NCBI RefSeq assembly: GCF_002994745.2
Contig: NC_037092.1
Coordinates: 84,178,824-84,242,823, forward strand
Length of the DNA: 64,000 bases
Reading direction: 5' to 3'
Origin: Rosa chinensis
Taxonomy: Eukaryota; Streptophyta; Magnoliopsida; Rosales; Rosaceae
The stretch's first letter is position 1, and every line of letters starts with the position of its first letter. Shown here piece after piece: positions 34,163 to 46,241 of the stretch. A program made the translations under genes and the position numbers. Under the pieces are notes generated by a model. The model did no database searches. It was not told where the DNA came from and saw only the letters and a list, made by a program, of their open reading frames with translations.

Positions 34163-37100
34163 TTAATTCGGACAGTAAGTGCGATTTTGAGGCACGTGTA
34201 TGGCTGTCGTGTGATGTCGTTTTTCAACAGACGGCGTAGATTTGTTTGATGTTGACATAAAAGAGAGGGAAACTGAGTGGTTCCACACTTTTTGCACTTT
34301 GAACTGATATCGTCCCAAATCTTTCAACACATTACGAATCCACAACATCTCACAAACTCCATGTGCCATACCTCGAAACTTAGCTTCAACACTTGACCTA
34401 GCAACAACCTTATGTTTCTTGCTGCGCCAAGTCACAAGGTTTCCTCCAACAAATGTAAAATACCCAGATGTGGACAGTCTGTCCGTCTTATCACCAGCCC
34501 AGTCTGCATCCGTGTACCCCACAACTTCCAACTCATCATTTTTTCCAAACAACAAACCTCTTCCAGGTACCATCTTAAGATATTTCAATATACGATACAC
34601 TGCATCCATATGCTCTTCACCAGGACAATGCATAAATTGACTAACCACACTGACATCATAAGCAATATCAAGCCTAGTATGAAAAAGATAAATAAGCCTC
34701 CCTACTAGACGTTGGTACCTTCCTTTATCAGTTGGAACCTAATCCGGATAGATGGCCAGGTTATGGTTCATCTCGATTGGTGTCTCAATAGGGTTGTAGT
34801 CAAGCATCCTGGTCTCAGCTAATAAGTCAAGTACATACTTACGTTGGGACAAAGAAATCCCCTTCTTAGACCTTGCAACTTCAATTCCAAGAAAGTACTT
34901 CAACTGCCCAAGGTCCTCATCCCAAACTCCTTAGAAAGATACTCTGTAGAGTCTCCATCTCTTTTAGATCATCCTCTGTGACAATCATATCAACAACATA
35001 TACTATCAGTGTGGTAATTTTACCCCGACTATGCTTTGAATAAGGTATGATCCGAGTTGCTTTGTCTATACCCCAACATCCTCATAGACTTGGAGAATCT
35101 TCCAAACCAAGCTCGAGGAGATTGCTTCAAACCATACAAAGACTTCTTCAACTTACAAACCTTGCCAGTATCGCAAGGCATATTTTTGACCCCTGGCGGC
35201 GTGTCCATATACACTTCTTCCTCCAAGTTTCCATTGAGGAAAGCATTCTTCACATCAAACTGATGTAGAGGCCAATCTTTAGTTGCTGCAAGTGAAATTA
35301 AGATTCGAACTGTATTGATCTTTGCTATAGGGGAAAACGTCTCTTCATAATCAATTCCATAGCGTTGGGTATATCCTTTGGCAACTAATCATGCTTTGTA
35401 CCTATCAATGGTTCCATCAGCTTTAAGTATTACAGTAAACACCCATCGACATCCAACAGTCTTCTTTCCAGCTGGCATAGTCATAATATCCCAAGTCAAG
35501 TTTTTCTGCAAAACCTCTAGTTCTTCATTCATCGCTTGAGTCTACTTAGGGTCCGCCAAAGCATCCTGTACACTACTAGGAATAGATACAGTGGATAATT
35601 GATCAACAACAAGTGCATGTGACCCAGACAACATATGGTTAGACATGTAATTAGCTATAGGATATTTAGCTTTGGTTTTGGTGTCTGGTTCATATTGTTT
35701 CTTAGGAATACCCTTGGTAACCCTCTGTGATTTCCTAGGCTCAATATTATCTACCCCAGATGATTCATTCAAAATTAAAGGTACCTAAGGAGGAACATTC
35801 GCAGCGGATTCTTCAGTTGACGCTGTAGAGAGGAGGGTTTCAACGTTTTCAAGAGGCTAGGATCATTAGTCATATGGTCAGATGCACCTGTATCAATTAT
35901 CCAAGAACTATTCATAGATACCTTACCCTTCATACCTGACTGTGCTACAATATTAGCGGAGGTATTAGATGGTTGCTCTTCCTTTGTAGTAGCTACGGCA
36001 GCTTTTCCAAGGTTCTTCCGCGGTTTCTTGGTGAAATCCCACCAATCAGGGTAGGCAATTACTTCATAGCACCGTTGCTTGCTATGACCCACATCTCCAC
36101 ATATCGGACACTTAATTTGTATTTGCATATGGATTTGTTTTACCTGGAGGCGGCATTGTGGAGTAGTTGTGAAGCTTGGGGGAGGACCCTGTTTGCAAAT
36201 GACATCCATGACAGAGGATTCAGGGGAGTGTCCCATTGCTTGCCTATCAGAATGCACCTTTCAAACATAGGCATAGCTTTGCTCCAAGTCGAATTTCAGG
36301 TCTTTGCGCTGGATCTCACCACAGACTTGATCATACTCTGAATCGAGTCCACTAAGAAACATGTGAACTCGCATTCGTGCCATGGCAGTAGTTTCTTGAA
36401 CAACTGCAGCCACTGTGTTATTTTGAGAGGCCATACATTGATCAATCTCCTGAAACATTTCCACTAATTCATTGTAGTAGGTAGGAAGAGTCCAGCCATT
36501 CTGTTTCGCTCCGAAGAACTTTTTGTTTAATTCAAAAATATTAGTTTCCTCCGAATCATCATAAAAGGTCTTCTCAACAGCTTCCCAAACATCTTTGGCT
36601 GTTGGAAGTCAGATATATCGATTCATGAGTGATGGCTCCATGGAATCAATGAGCCAACTCTTCACTTTTTCATTGTCTGTGGCCCAAACTTCAAATTCAG
36701 TGGAGTTCTCATTGTCTGGTGCAACTCTGGTTCCGGTGAGGTAGCCGACCTTTCCTCGTGCTCCAATCCTCATCTTCATAAGCGGTGGCCATATGGTGTA
36801 GTTGGTTTCATTTAAGGCAATGCCGGTGGGAAACGCTAAGTTATCTTGAGCAGTGGTATGATAATGATTGATGATTGGAGACATGTTGTGGAGTGCAAGG
36901 ATGGCACCGTCGTCTTCCATTGAGTAGAAAGCAAAGGGTTGCACGTGACCAATAAAGAGTGCAGCAGGACTTGTCGGCTTAACTTTAATCAAACAATGCA
37001 GCAGGACTTTGTTTGATTAAATAAACTATGTAATAGGACTTTGTCGGCTGGTCTTAATCAATTATGTAGGAGGACTTTGTCGGCTAGTAGTTAATCAAAC

Positions 37101-37399
37101 AGAAGTATGTGGCAATGGTTTGACTTCAATGGGGATTGGGGTTTGTGATGTTTTACGGGATTCGGATTTCGGGTTTCAAAGGAATACAATGCAAGTTCAA
37201 GGGTTTGAACTTGCTGTGATACCAAGTAGAAAATAAGGGTTCAATGGTCTGCAATGCTTCAATTGTCTTATTCATCTCTAAAATAGGAGGATTATAAAGA
37301 GATACAAGAGTAGTCCAAATAGGAAAAACACTACTACAACTATACAGAAAACGTAATCTACACCTACAAGGAAAGTAAATATTTACAGAATATTCTACA
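34163..37399 (-). mobile_element. Degenerate Ty1/copia element, minus strand, integrase region deleted
   Basis: From right to left: a probable 5' LTR (about 37399-37229); a PBS-like TGGTATCACAGC (37228-37217); gag (36992-36609, 'LAFPTGIALNETNYTIW'); a zinc knuckle CPICGDVGHSKQRC and protease 'WIIDTGASDHMT' (about 36140-35860); then directly the linker and reverse transcriptase (35772-35029, 'KNAFLNGNLEEEVYM'); and RNase H (34648-34163, 'GYTDADWAGDKTDR'). The integrase core that should lie between protease and reverse transcriptase is missing. Many stops interrupt it, and no 3' LTR is seen. Confidence 0.8.
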
Positions 37400-37469
37400 A
37401 AGTAGCTTTAGGTTAATCAGATTTTATCATGAGTGCGGGTTGTGAATATTTTTAAATTAGACAAAATCG

Positions 37470-38290
37470 TACATCCTACTTTAAAGTGATCATATATTCA
37501 TTCATATAGATACCTAAACTCCAAAAAATGTACCGATTAGGTACTTCAGTAACACTTCTGTGAGTTCTGTCAAACTTCAATCTAAATGGTAATATAGAAA
37601 GCGGGAATCCTATGGAGAAGTTACAATCTCAGACAACTATAACAATAGGTAAATGCATATTATGCATGCCCATATCAGCAATGACGAAAGATATCTGCAG
37701 TTCAGTAACATGCCATTTTCCATATCAACAAAATCTACAATGGATACAATTGCAGGAAAACAAGGAACAAGATACAGAGAAACAAAAATGTTTATTTAAA
37801 ATTGATTAGTCATGACAGTGACAGAATCAATACAGTTGTCTACAGCTTCACAATCAAATCTTCTTCTAGTCATTGAAGGTCTCCTTGTGTTTCTTGTATG
37901 CGATCAACTTTAAAACCTAATGGTTAATTTGAGATAAAAGATAAATAAGTAAACTAAAAATTTAATGCATCTCGACACTTCAAAATATTGTTAACAATAC
38001 AATTTTCTATCTTATTGGAAACGGAAATAATAGGCTATTGAGTTGGATACAGCAACATACCAATTGAGTTGGCCTTGTTGCCTTCTTGAGATAGAAGACC
38101 AGTAAGAGTTTCTTTGTGTTTCTTGTGAGGCAGCAGGATACCGAAACCCCATACTGATAGTCAATTTGAGATAAAAGATGAGTATATAAATTGACAATTT
38201 AATGTATCTCCAAAGTCTCAAAATATTGTTAACAATACAATTTTCAATCTATTCAGAAAATGGAAACAAAAGGAGGAATTTTATTATACA
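37470..38290 (-). pseudogene. Remnants of NLR 3' ends and flanks (third NLR trace)
   Basis: Sequence matching the NLR1 3' flank occurs here twice: 'aaaatattgttaacaatac' at about 37981-38000 and again at 38220-38239. On the minus strand 38120-38045 reads 'RRQQGQLNWYVAVSN', aligning with the last coding segment of both NLRs ('VQLNRYVAVSK'). No NB-ARC or TIR sequence remains. It supports a former, larger NLR array. Confidence 0.55.
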
Positions 38291-38412
38291 TCCAGCTTCA
38301 TAATCACATATCAAATCAAACCCACCCATTAAATTCTTTTAAAATCTCCCAAACCTATTAATTAGGTTCATCTCAAAATAAAATGAAAAACTATTAACTA
38401 GAATAAATAACA

Positions 38413-39138
38413 AAGGGAGACAAATCGGTTCTGGTTTGCTCTGTCGAACGTGTTGCGGTGGTGGTCTAGTTAGCTTAGACACAGAAAGGAGGCGACTATG
38501 GCCTTCTAAGTAATCGACCGCCGGAAGCAACGGCGATGGTGTTGCTCAAAGCGGGTTCCTGGGCTAGAAGTTGGGCCTGGGGCTCTGGGCCTAATTATGA
38601 GGTTGGGCTAGTTGGGCCAAGTTCATGGGCTCTCAAGGAAGGTGTCTTGCCACCCTCACTTGTTACCTAGTGAATTGGGCAGGCCCGGCTCAAGAGGTTT
38701 AGACCTACTTGGGCAAGTTTGGGGCTAGTTATGGTCTTCAACTGTCAATCTATTCGGATCATGACTTCTTCGAGAGTTGGTAATTATCTTGAATGTGATT
38801 GGTGTATTTCAAGCAGCTTATGGATAAGGAGGTGCTCCTATTTGTTGGCTAGGAAGTGGTTTTCTGTTGGTACCACAATTGCTTGATTGACTAATGGGAG
38901 GCTAGTGAATGATTTTGCCCCAGAAGACATGGAGTTTCTTTGTTTATAAGTTCGCTAATTATAGCGAGCTTATCATCAACTTGTAATGAGTTTACTTAGA
39001 TTAGGGTTTCCGGATTTTCTTGCCGGCTATCTTTTTGTAAGTGCAGCTAGGCTCTAGCCATTGGTAGTTTGCCGGCTATTGATTCTAATGATATCAATTT
39101 CTGTTAAAAAAAATATATATATATATATATATATATAT
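38413..39138 (+). mobile_element. Probable poly-A retroposon, 5'-truncated
   Basis: A GC-richer body with no ORF ends in 'ctgttaaaaaaaa' and a (TA)n run (39113-39138). The flanking word 'aactattaact' plus 'aaataacaaa' occurs before (38389-38411) and after (39167-39190), which may be a long target duplication. A direct repeat of 'tttgttaaaaatta' at the 3' side complicates the boundary. Confidence 0.45.
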
Positions 39139-39353
39139 TTTGTTAAAAATTACAAAATATGCCAAAAAAAACTATTAACTAAAACAAATAACAAAACATA
39201 TTTTTGTTAAAAATTATGAAATATGCCACAAGCCTCAAATATATATATCGTAGATAAAACTAACGCCCACAGACATATCTCATAACATAATTAGACCCTT
39301 GAATTAAGTAGTATGAATCAATACCTAGATGGCTAGATATGAGGTTATTTATA

Positions 39354-42300
39354 GGACTAAATTCAGTTTAGTCCCTCGAACTTTAGGGTTAAAATCAATT
39401 TGGTTCCTTGAATTTATTTTTGATCATGTTGGTCCCTAAGTTTTCAAATCCCATTAGCCGAGTCTAATTTTTGAATTTCTCGCGGAACGTGATGTCATTC
39501 GCTGAGCTGGAGCTGACATAAGGGCCACTTTTCAGACTTTAAACACCCTAAGAAGGGTAAAACGGACATTTCAAATGTAATCTAATTTCTAATTTATTTT
39601 TAATTTTTCTCTACATTCTCTCGTTTAAGATGAACAACGACGCAAGCTCCAACTTCCGAGTCAAGCTTGCAAATGAATGACCGCTCCAGAAAGAGAGAGA
39701 TGGAGTTGGAGAAATGAAACCCCATCCCCAGACCCAAATTCAATCCAGTTTAAAGCCGCCCAAATCCAACGCAAGCTTGTAGATGAAACCCCATCTCTCT
39801 CTCTCTTTCACACCTCACAAGCTCCCATCCACCACATTAAAATTCGCAACCAAACTCCGGTCGACCTTGCTGCACGGCCTCTGCCGCCGAACATCTCGAC
39901 TGGAGCTTCACCAGCGGCACGCCCAAACCGAAAATACCCATCCCCAAAATCTTCTCTCTACACCCAAAACCTATTCTTTCTGGGCACATCCAAATCACAG
40001 GTCTCTAGTTTCTTCTATTTGAATATGAAATTGGATTAATTGGCCTGTTTTGATTGTACGAGACCTTGACACTGGGTCTGATTTGGGAAGATGAGGGGCT
40101 CTTGCTGAAAGAGCATCCGGAGTAGGCGTTGGGTTTGGGTGGAGCTAGCTAATGAAACGAGTCAGTTTTTTGTTAGGTTGTGTTTTGTTGGACGCTGAGA
40201 GGTGGTGAATCTGATGATGAAGAGATTGGGGATACCATGGGTATGAGATTTTGTTAGAAGTTGATGAGGTCGATGTTGGTTTAGAGTGGGGCAGTGGTAG
40301 TCATGCTCTGTATTCGGGTGGTTGGTCGGAATTGCAGGTGTAGAGAGAAAAGAGATTTGTGTGATTAGAAGAAAAACGGAGGCGAGGCGGTCGGAGGAAG
40401 GTGTAGGGGAGGATCTGGATTGTGGATGATCAAGTCAATGGAGTCAATTGCAGTGGGTAGTGGCGGTGGCCGCTGCCTGCTCAGAATTGTGAAAACCAGA
40501 TCGGTAAAGTATCCTAGCGGGGAGGCCGGAAGATAGGAAATTAGGGTTTAGATTTATGGGATTGGATTGGGATTTAAGGAGGGTTTATCGTGGAGGGAAG
40601 AAGAAGCAGCTTTCCGACGAAGAGGGGTAAGATCGAATTGCGTCTCAGCCAAGATCGAGGAAGAGCAAGAAAAAAAAAATCTTAAGAATTAGAAAAATAT
40701 GTATTTAGGAGTATTTTGGACATTTTCTCCAAAATTATGGTAGAGTCTGCAAAAGTGGTGATGTTAGACCATAATTAATGCATCCTCTAAATATTGAATT
40801 TAACTTATTTTTGTGTTTATTTTAGCTTTCACTAAATCATTTTCTTATTTATCTAGGATTATTGCAAGAGTGAAGAAAACATTAATTTTGAGCTTTAATC
40901 GAAGTGGAGAATTGGAGTTAGGAAGAATAACTGTCACAAGTAGAGCAAAATGTTAAATACCAAATTCCGGCGAACCATTGAAGTAGAGGTGCGCCACCAC
41001 TCACGGTTGTACCATGTATTTTCCAGCCATATTCATGAAGGAGTAAGGAGGATGAGTTTATGCCACAACATCTATTCCACATCTATTTACCATCATTCTA
41101 TCTTAACCAAAATCCAAATTACCTTTTGATTCAAATTACTCTTATTACCCAAAAGTCCACTATCACCATTGCTTTCACTATCATATTCCACCTTCATATT
41201 TCCACTGTCATCATACCACTATAATCAATATTTCTACTATCATTATTACTTTTACTATCATATTCCACCTCCATACTACAACTATCATCATTACTTGCCT
41301 CTTTCTCTTCTCTATATAAGCATCATTTCATTACACTCTAAATAATCACCCATACCACACCATTATATCTTCTTTATCTCCATCTCCTCCACAAAACCTC
41401 TATTTTCACCTCCTAAAATTCAAACTCATAATTCCCATTCTATCCATACTACTCTATCTCCTCCATCACCACCACCATTTCTTATCCTCTACCTCCATTA
41501 ACACCACTACATCATTTCCCCACTCTCTTTTCTATCATCATTTTCTCCATCTACTCCACCTATTCACACAATACATAATACAAGTTTCACTATCTTTTAT
41601 CATCAAATCTTTAAGAGCAAGAAGGAGAATGAATCACCACCACCATCATCACCACCAAGACGTGAGCTTAAGGACCATCTGACACACCACTAAGCCAATT
41701 CTATCCCTTTTACTCTAGATTATATTTTGGTGTTTATTGATTATGAAGTTAGTATATGTAATTATGAGTGAGTAGTACTTTGTTGGGGGTAGAGTTGAAA
41801 GCTCTAACCAATCTTGTATAAAGTGATGTTATAATAAGATTTGATGCAATTTTCTTTAATATGCCTACATGCTAGTTCAAGAGTTAAATGCATATGCTTA
41901 GACTTTACCACTTTGAGTATGTGTGTTTGCTATGTCATGATATAATGTTTAGAGATTGGTAACATTTAAATGTTAAAGCATGAGAGCACACTAGGTGTGC
42001 ATGTAGGGGTTGTGAATTACAATCACTTGGAGATAAGCTTGGTTAGTTTGCACGATTTTTTCATCTCTAAACTTTATGCACTTAGGGTAATGCACTAGAT
42101 ACCTAACTGGATTGAAATGCATAACTTAAGTAGTTAAGGACTACACCCCAAAGAAGTTGCTTGATATCACAAAAGGGGCATGTCCTTTGTCATACCCGAG
42201 AGGGATGCAAGGAGAGAAATTGATTAATTAATTTAGCATCATTCATATTGAAATGCATCAATACTTGCAAGGGAGGTTAGTGGTAGACAATCTAAATCTT

Positions 42301-42784
42301 AACTTTCATCCATTTGATCACTAATTTACTTTAGAGTAATTTAATTTATATTTGAGCATCTAGTTATTTTCAATTCAAAACTATGATCAAAAACCAAAAT
42401 CAAATCACTACTCCATCTTGCACATACTCACCATGAGCCTAGATTTCCTTGTGATTCTAGGTTCGGGATTGTACATTTGCATATTCTAGCTCTCCTTAGG
42501 TTCACACCCTAGCTAGTGAAAAGAATCCAATCCTCGCGGGTTCGACAACCTTTCTTAAATCTCTATACTATTACTTGTACCCCTTATACTTAAAGGTGAC
42601 TATTTGGCTAACAGGGGCCACATGTCTCTAGCTCAACGAATGACGTTACATTCAGAGGGAAATTCAAAAATTGGACGCGCCTGATGGGATTTGAAAGCTT
42701 AGGGACCAATGTGATTAAAAAAAAAATTGAGGGACCAAACTAATTTTACCCATAAAGTTCGACGGACTAAACTGAATTTAGTCT
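39354..42784. mobile_element. MULE-like non-autonomous element, 3.4 kb, composite
   Basis: The ends GGACTAAATTCAGTTTAGTC and its near-complement form inverted repeats of about 200 bp, flanked by a 9 bp duplication TTATTTATA (39345-39353, 42785-42793). There is no transposase. 39630-40680 is GC-richer with short ORFs (39677-40039) that show no recognisable domain. About 40780-42610 looks like a separate non-coding insertion, C/T-rich at 41100-41600, ending in 'cgcgggttcgacaacc', a phrase of the kind seen in large non-autonomous LTR derivatives. Confidence 0.65.
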
Positions 42785-43045
42785 TTATTTATAATACCCA
42801 ATTGTTATTGTAGATACCTAAATTATAGGTATCTGGATAGGTATGTATATCTGATTAAGTATAGGTTAATTCCTCCTCAATATGTATTTGTGATTTGCGT
42901 TTTATTTTTTAGGGTTTATGCTAGATAGGAGGTTATTTATAATACCCAATTGTTATGTAGATAGGTATCTAAATATTATGCGTGTAGGTTAATTCCTCTT
43001 CAATAGGTATTTGTGATTTGTGTTTTATTTTTTTTAGGGTTTATC
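42785..43045. repeat. Tandem duplication, about 148 bp unit
   Basis: 'ttatttataatacccaattg' begins at 42785 and 42933, and 'gtgatttg' plus 'agggtttat' end each copy. The first copy adjoins the right end of the MULE-like element. Confidence 0.75.
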
Positions 43046-43977
43046 CTAACGAATATCGATTTCAACATCGTTGGCTTTTGAATTTTTAATTTTTTTCCCA
43101 ATAGATTCTAGAAGTCTATAAATGGCTAAAGAGTATTCCCACTTAGAGATTTGGGTGAGAGAATATCTAACCACGTCAAAAAAAATAAATATCTACATAA
43201 AAGGAATATAACATATTCTGATGATAAGCACACATATTTACTAAAAAAAAAGAAGATACATAGCTCACATCAGAAAGGAAGAAATAAAGGAAAATTAGTT
43301 GTTTTAAATAAGAAAAAAAATCAAGGATTAAGTTGATTGTAATAAATTTCAAATTTTTTAGCCATAATTCAAATTCAAAAAATAGTAAACATCCGGCTAA
43401 AATTAAGAAGGATTTAGATTACAGCCTATTTAATTAGAAGGGCAAAAAAGTCAAGTTAAAAAATGAGAAAAATCTTAATTATACACATAAAACCTACAAG
43501 AAAAATCTTTTAGTAATACGGTTACCCTTCTAAACTTTCTCTTTCTATCTTCCTCACTTATCTTCTGCCATGTGGATTCATTTATGGTTAAAATCTACAA
43601 ATTTACTACCTTAAGAAACAACTAATTTCATTCCATGTTTCACCCTTATTTATGTTTGACTTTATTAAATACTCTCTTTTAATATAAAAAAAAAACTCTT
43701 GGTTCTTGTACGTTTTGACTCTTTCATTTTCCTAATTTTACTCTAATTTTTTTCATTTCTTATATTTCCTAAGTTTTTCAACAAAAAATTTTCTTTCATT
43801 TGCTTTGTAATGTTCCAAAATTTTGAGTTTTTTTTGACATATTTTTATATAAAACCCACAGAAAATAAAAAACCAAACAAAATGGTATATCTCATCCACC
43901 TCATCGACATGGTAGCTACATACATTTGTTTCTCTTCTCGTTAGAAAACATATGAGATTAGATGATTAAATAAATTC
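43046..43977. other. AT-rich intergenic sequence
   Basis: No supported gene. The short Lys-rich ORF at 43151-43336 has no recognisable domain and lies in low-complexity DNA. Confidence 0.4.
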
Positions 43978-44514
43978 GGCAAAATAGTCAAATTACCTCC
44001 TGACTTTTCCCATAGCTGCCAATTTACCTCCTAACATTTAAATTTTGATTTTTCACACCCTAACATTTCTAATTCTTGCCGATTCACACCTTACTGTTAA
44101 CTTTTAGATTTTCCATTCAATTTCTCCGTTAACTTGCTAGCTAGGCGTTTTCATCTTTCCAATTGTCACAAAAACACACACACACACACACTTAAGAGTT
44201 TTAGGGTTGGGTGTTTTTTTTGTTAGTGGTAAGAGTGTTAAAAAAAAAAAAATTAACCTCATGTTATTTTGTTTTTGTACGTATTGATATTCTTGAACAA
44301 TTGGTTTATTAAGGTTTTTTTTTTTGGTGACAATTGGAAAGACGAAAATGCCCAGCAAGTTAACGTAGAAATTGGATGGAAAATCTAAAAGTTAACGGTA
44401 GGGTGTGAGTCAGTAAGAATTAGAAAAGTTAGGGTGTGAAAAATCAAAATTGAAATGTCAGGAGGTGAATTAGCAGTTATGAGAAAAGTTAGGGGGTAAT
44501 TTGGTTATTTTGCC
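43978..44514. mobile_element. MULE-like fold-back MITE, 537 bp
   Basis: Inverted arms of about 190 bp (43978-44168 and 44325-44514) start GGCAAAATAG and end in the near-complement TTATTTTGCC. A perfect 9 bp duplication AATAAATTC flanks it (43969-43977, 44515-44523). The loop holds a (CA)n run (44174-44191) and homopolymers. It has no coding capacity and could form a long RNA hairpin. Confidence 0.85.
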
Positions 44515-45002
44515 AATAAATTCTCTCTCTCTCTCTCTCTCTTTATTTTTTTTAATTTTTTTTTTACATTCTCTTCCATATATGTATATAAAGGAAATGT
44601 TTAGCTATTTTTTGGGCTTCAATTCTGTTTTTATATTTTTATTTTTTTGGATAAAATTTGAATTACGTTCTTAAATATATAAGTACCATGTGCGTATTTC
44701 TTATGTAAAATCTCAACTGTAAGCCCACAAGAGTTATATATATTGCAAATAAAAAGATTCACAAAAGAAAAAAAAATTGAGAAACTAAAATAAATTACTT
44801 AATTAAATGCATGTGAAATTAAGCGAGGATAAAGGGGGGAAGTGAAAACTTGTCTTTTAATTGTATCAATAGTTTGAATGTTTTAGATAGTAGAATATAC
44901 ATGGCATGCAATGAATATGAAAGGTAGAAAGGAGAAAGTTGAAAGGGAAGATTGTTAGCATTCCTCAAAATTCAATTATGTGAATTGAGTGTAGCTTAGC
45001 AA

Positions 45003-45033
<31 letters not shown>

Positions 45034-45870
45034 GGTGAGTTTATCCTAATACAAGTTTTATTTTTTGGTTCTATATCTTATATATAATTAAGCAAATTCT
45101 TCTTTCAATGTTTAAACTTTTAAATCTCCTTTTATGCCCATAGTTTATTAATATGCAGAAGAACAACATTTTATCAAAATAGGGTAAAACTGATATTAAC
45201 CACAAATTTCTCAAGATTAAAGGTCAAATGGCATGCAGAGTGATTGATAACGAAAATCCATTTCTCTTTCCAAGAATATCTCTATATGACATATCCAATT
45301 AAAAAATAAATATTTTTAACGAAAATCTCTCATTAAATTTACTTCCATTTTTTTTAATTTTTTCTTTCAATTTCAATGTTCTTTCAATCCAAGTAAAAAT
45401 ACAAGCAAATTTACAACTATGAGCAATGAAGAAGAGATTGATTTTTTTTCGTTCGGTGTTTTAAATTTTTAATTTGCGGTGTTCGTAAAAGTTATTGCAA
45501 AGATTTTCATCAAACACTAATGATTTTGTGAATTGAATAACGAATTAACTATGGGGAGGCAACAAAAAGACAAAAAAAATAGTAATAAATTCAAATTTCG
45601 GTGGAGAAGATAAAAATTAATGTTATCCAATGGGAAATTAAGTAGTCTTTATATTTAATTAATTACTTATCTATTTATTTTTTCTTACATATTTGAATTT
45701 TTAAAAATTACTGTACTTATTAATCATTTTACATTTGGATAATATAATCTTTCAATAATTCATGTATTTGTAGGGTAAACTAAGAAAATGGTTGGGTGAC
45801 AATAGCCGCACCCATAAATAAATTGACTTATCCGGAGTACATGTTAAGAGGCTAGTCTAATTTAAGTTAG
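44515..45870. other. AT-rich intergenic sequence with microsatellites
   Basis: (CT)n at 44521-44543 and (TG)n at about 45008-45033. No gene or transposon end is recognised otherwise. Confidence 0.5.
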
Positions 45871-46160
45871 GATGAGAAATCTAAAAGCAAAGCTAAACTA
45901 AAATGCAATATTTAGAGGGAATAAATGAAGATAAAACATTGTATGCGGTGCAAATTCACAAGCACCCTGTTTTCAAATTTTCTTCAAAGCGTACCTAGGC
46001 TTTTCATATTGTAGTTTGTTAAGTAGAGCAATTAAAAATAAACCATCGATCATCAATGACATGAAATTTCTATGAAATATCAACAAGCGATCATTTGATT
46101 ATCAAAAAAAAAAAAAAATTCTTTGGTGTACTGGTGGTGGTAACTCATTTCCATTGAATG
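45870..46160. repeat. 3' flank of NLR2, paralogous to 23960-24330
   Basis: Shares long words with the NLR1 flank. 'catttccatt' at about 46147 is the empty target site of the element inserted at 24330-24947. Confidence 0.7.
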
Positions 46161-46241
46161 ATGGCAAATGAAATAATGAATCATGGATTTGAATGAAACA
46201 AAAATGATCGTTTTGTATTTGTTTACGGGTAGGCAATCGGA

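Noticed and set aside
39677..40039. 120-codon ORF as a protein-coding gene
   Set aside because: It lies inside a transposon, has a competing ORF in another frame and has no recognisable domain; kept only as a possible captured segment.
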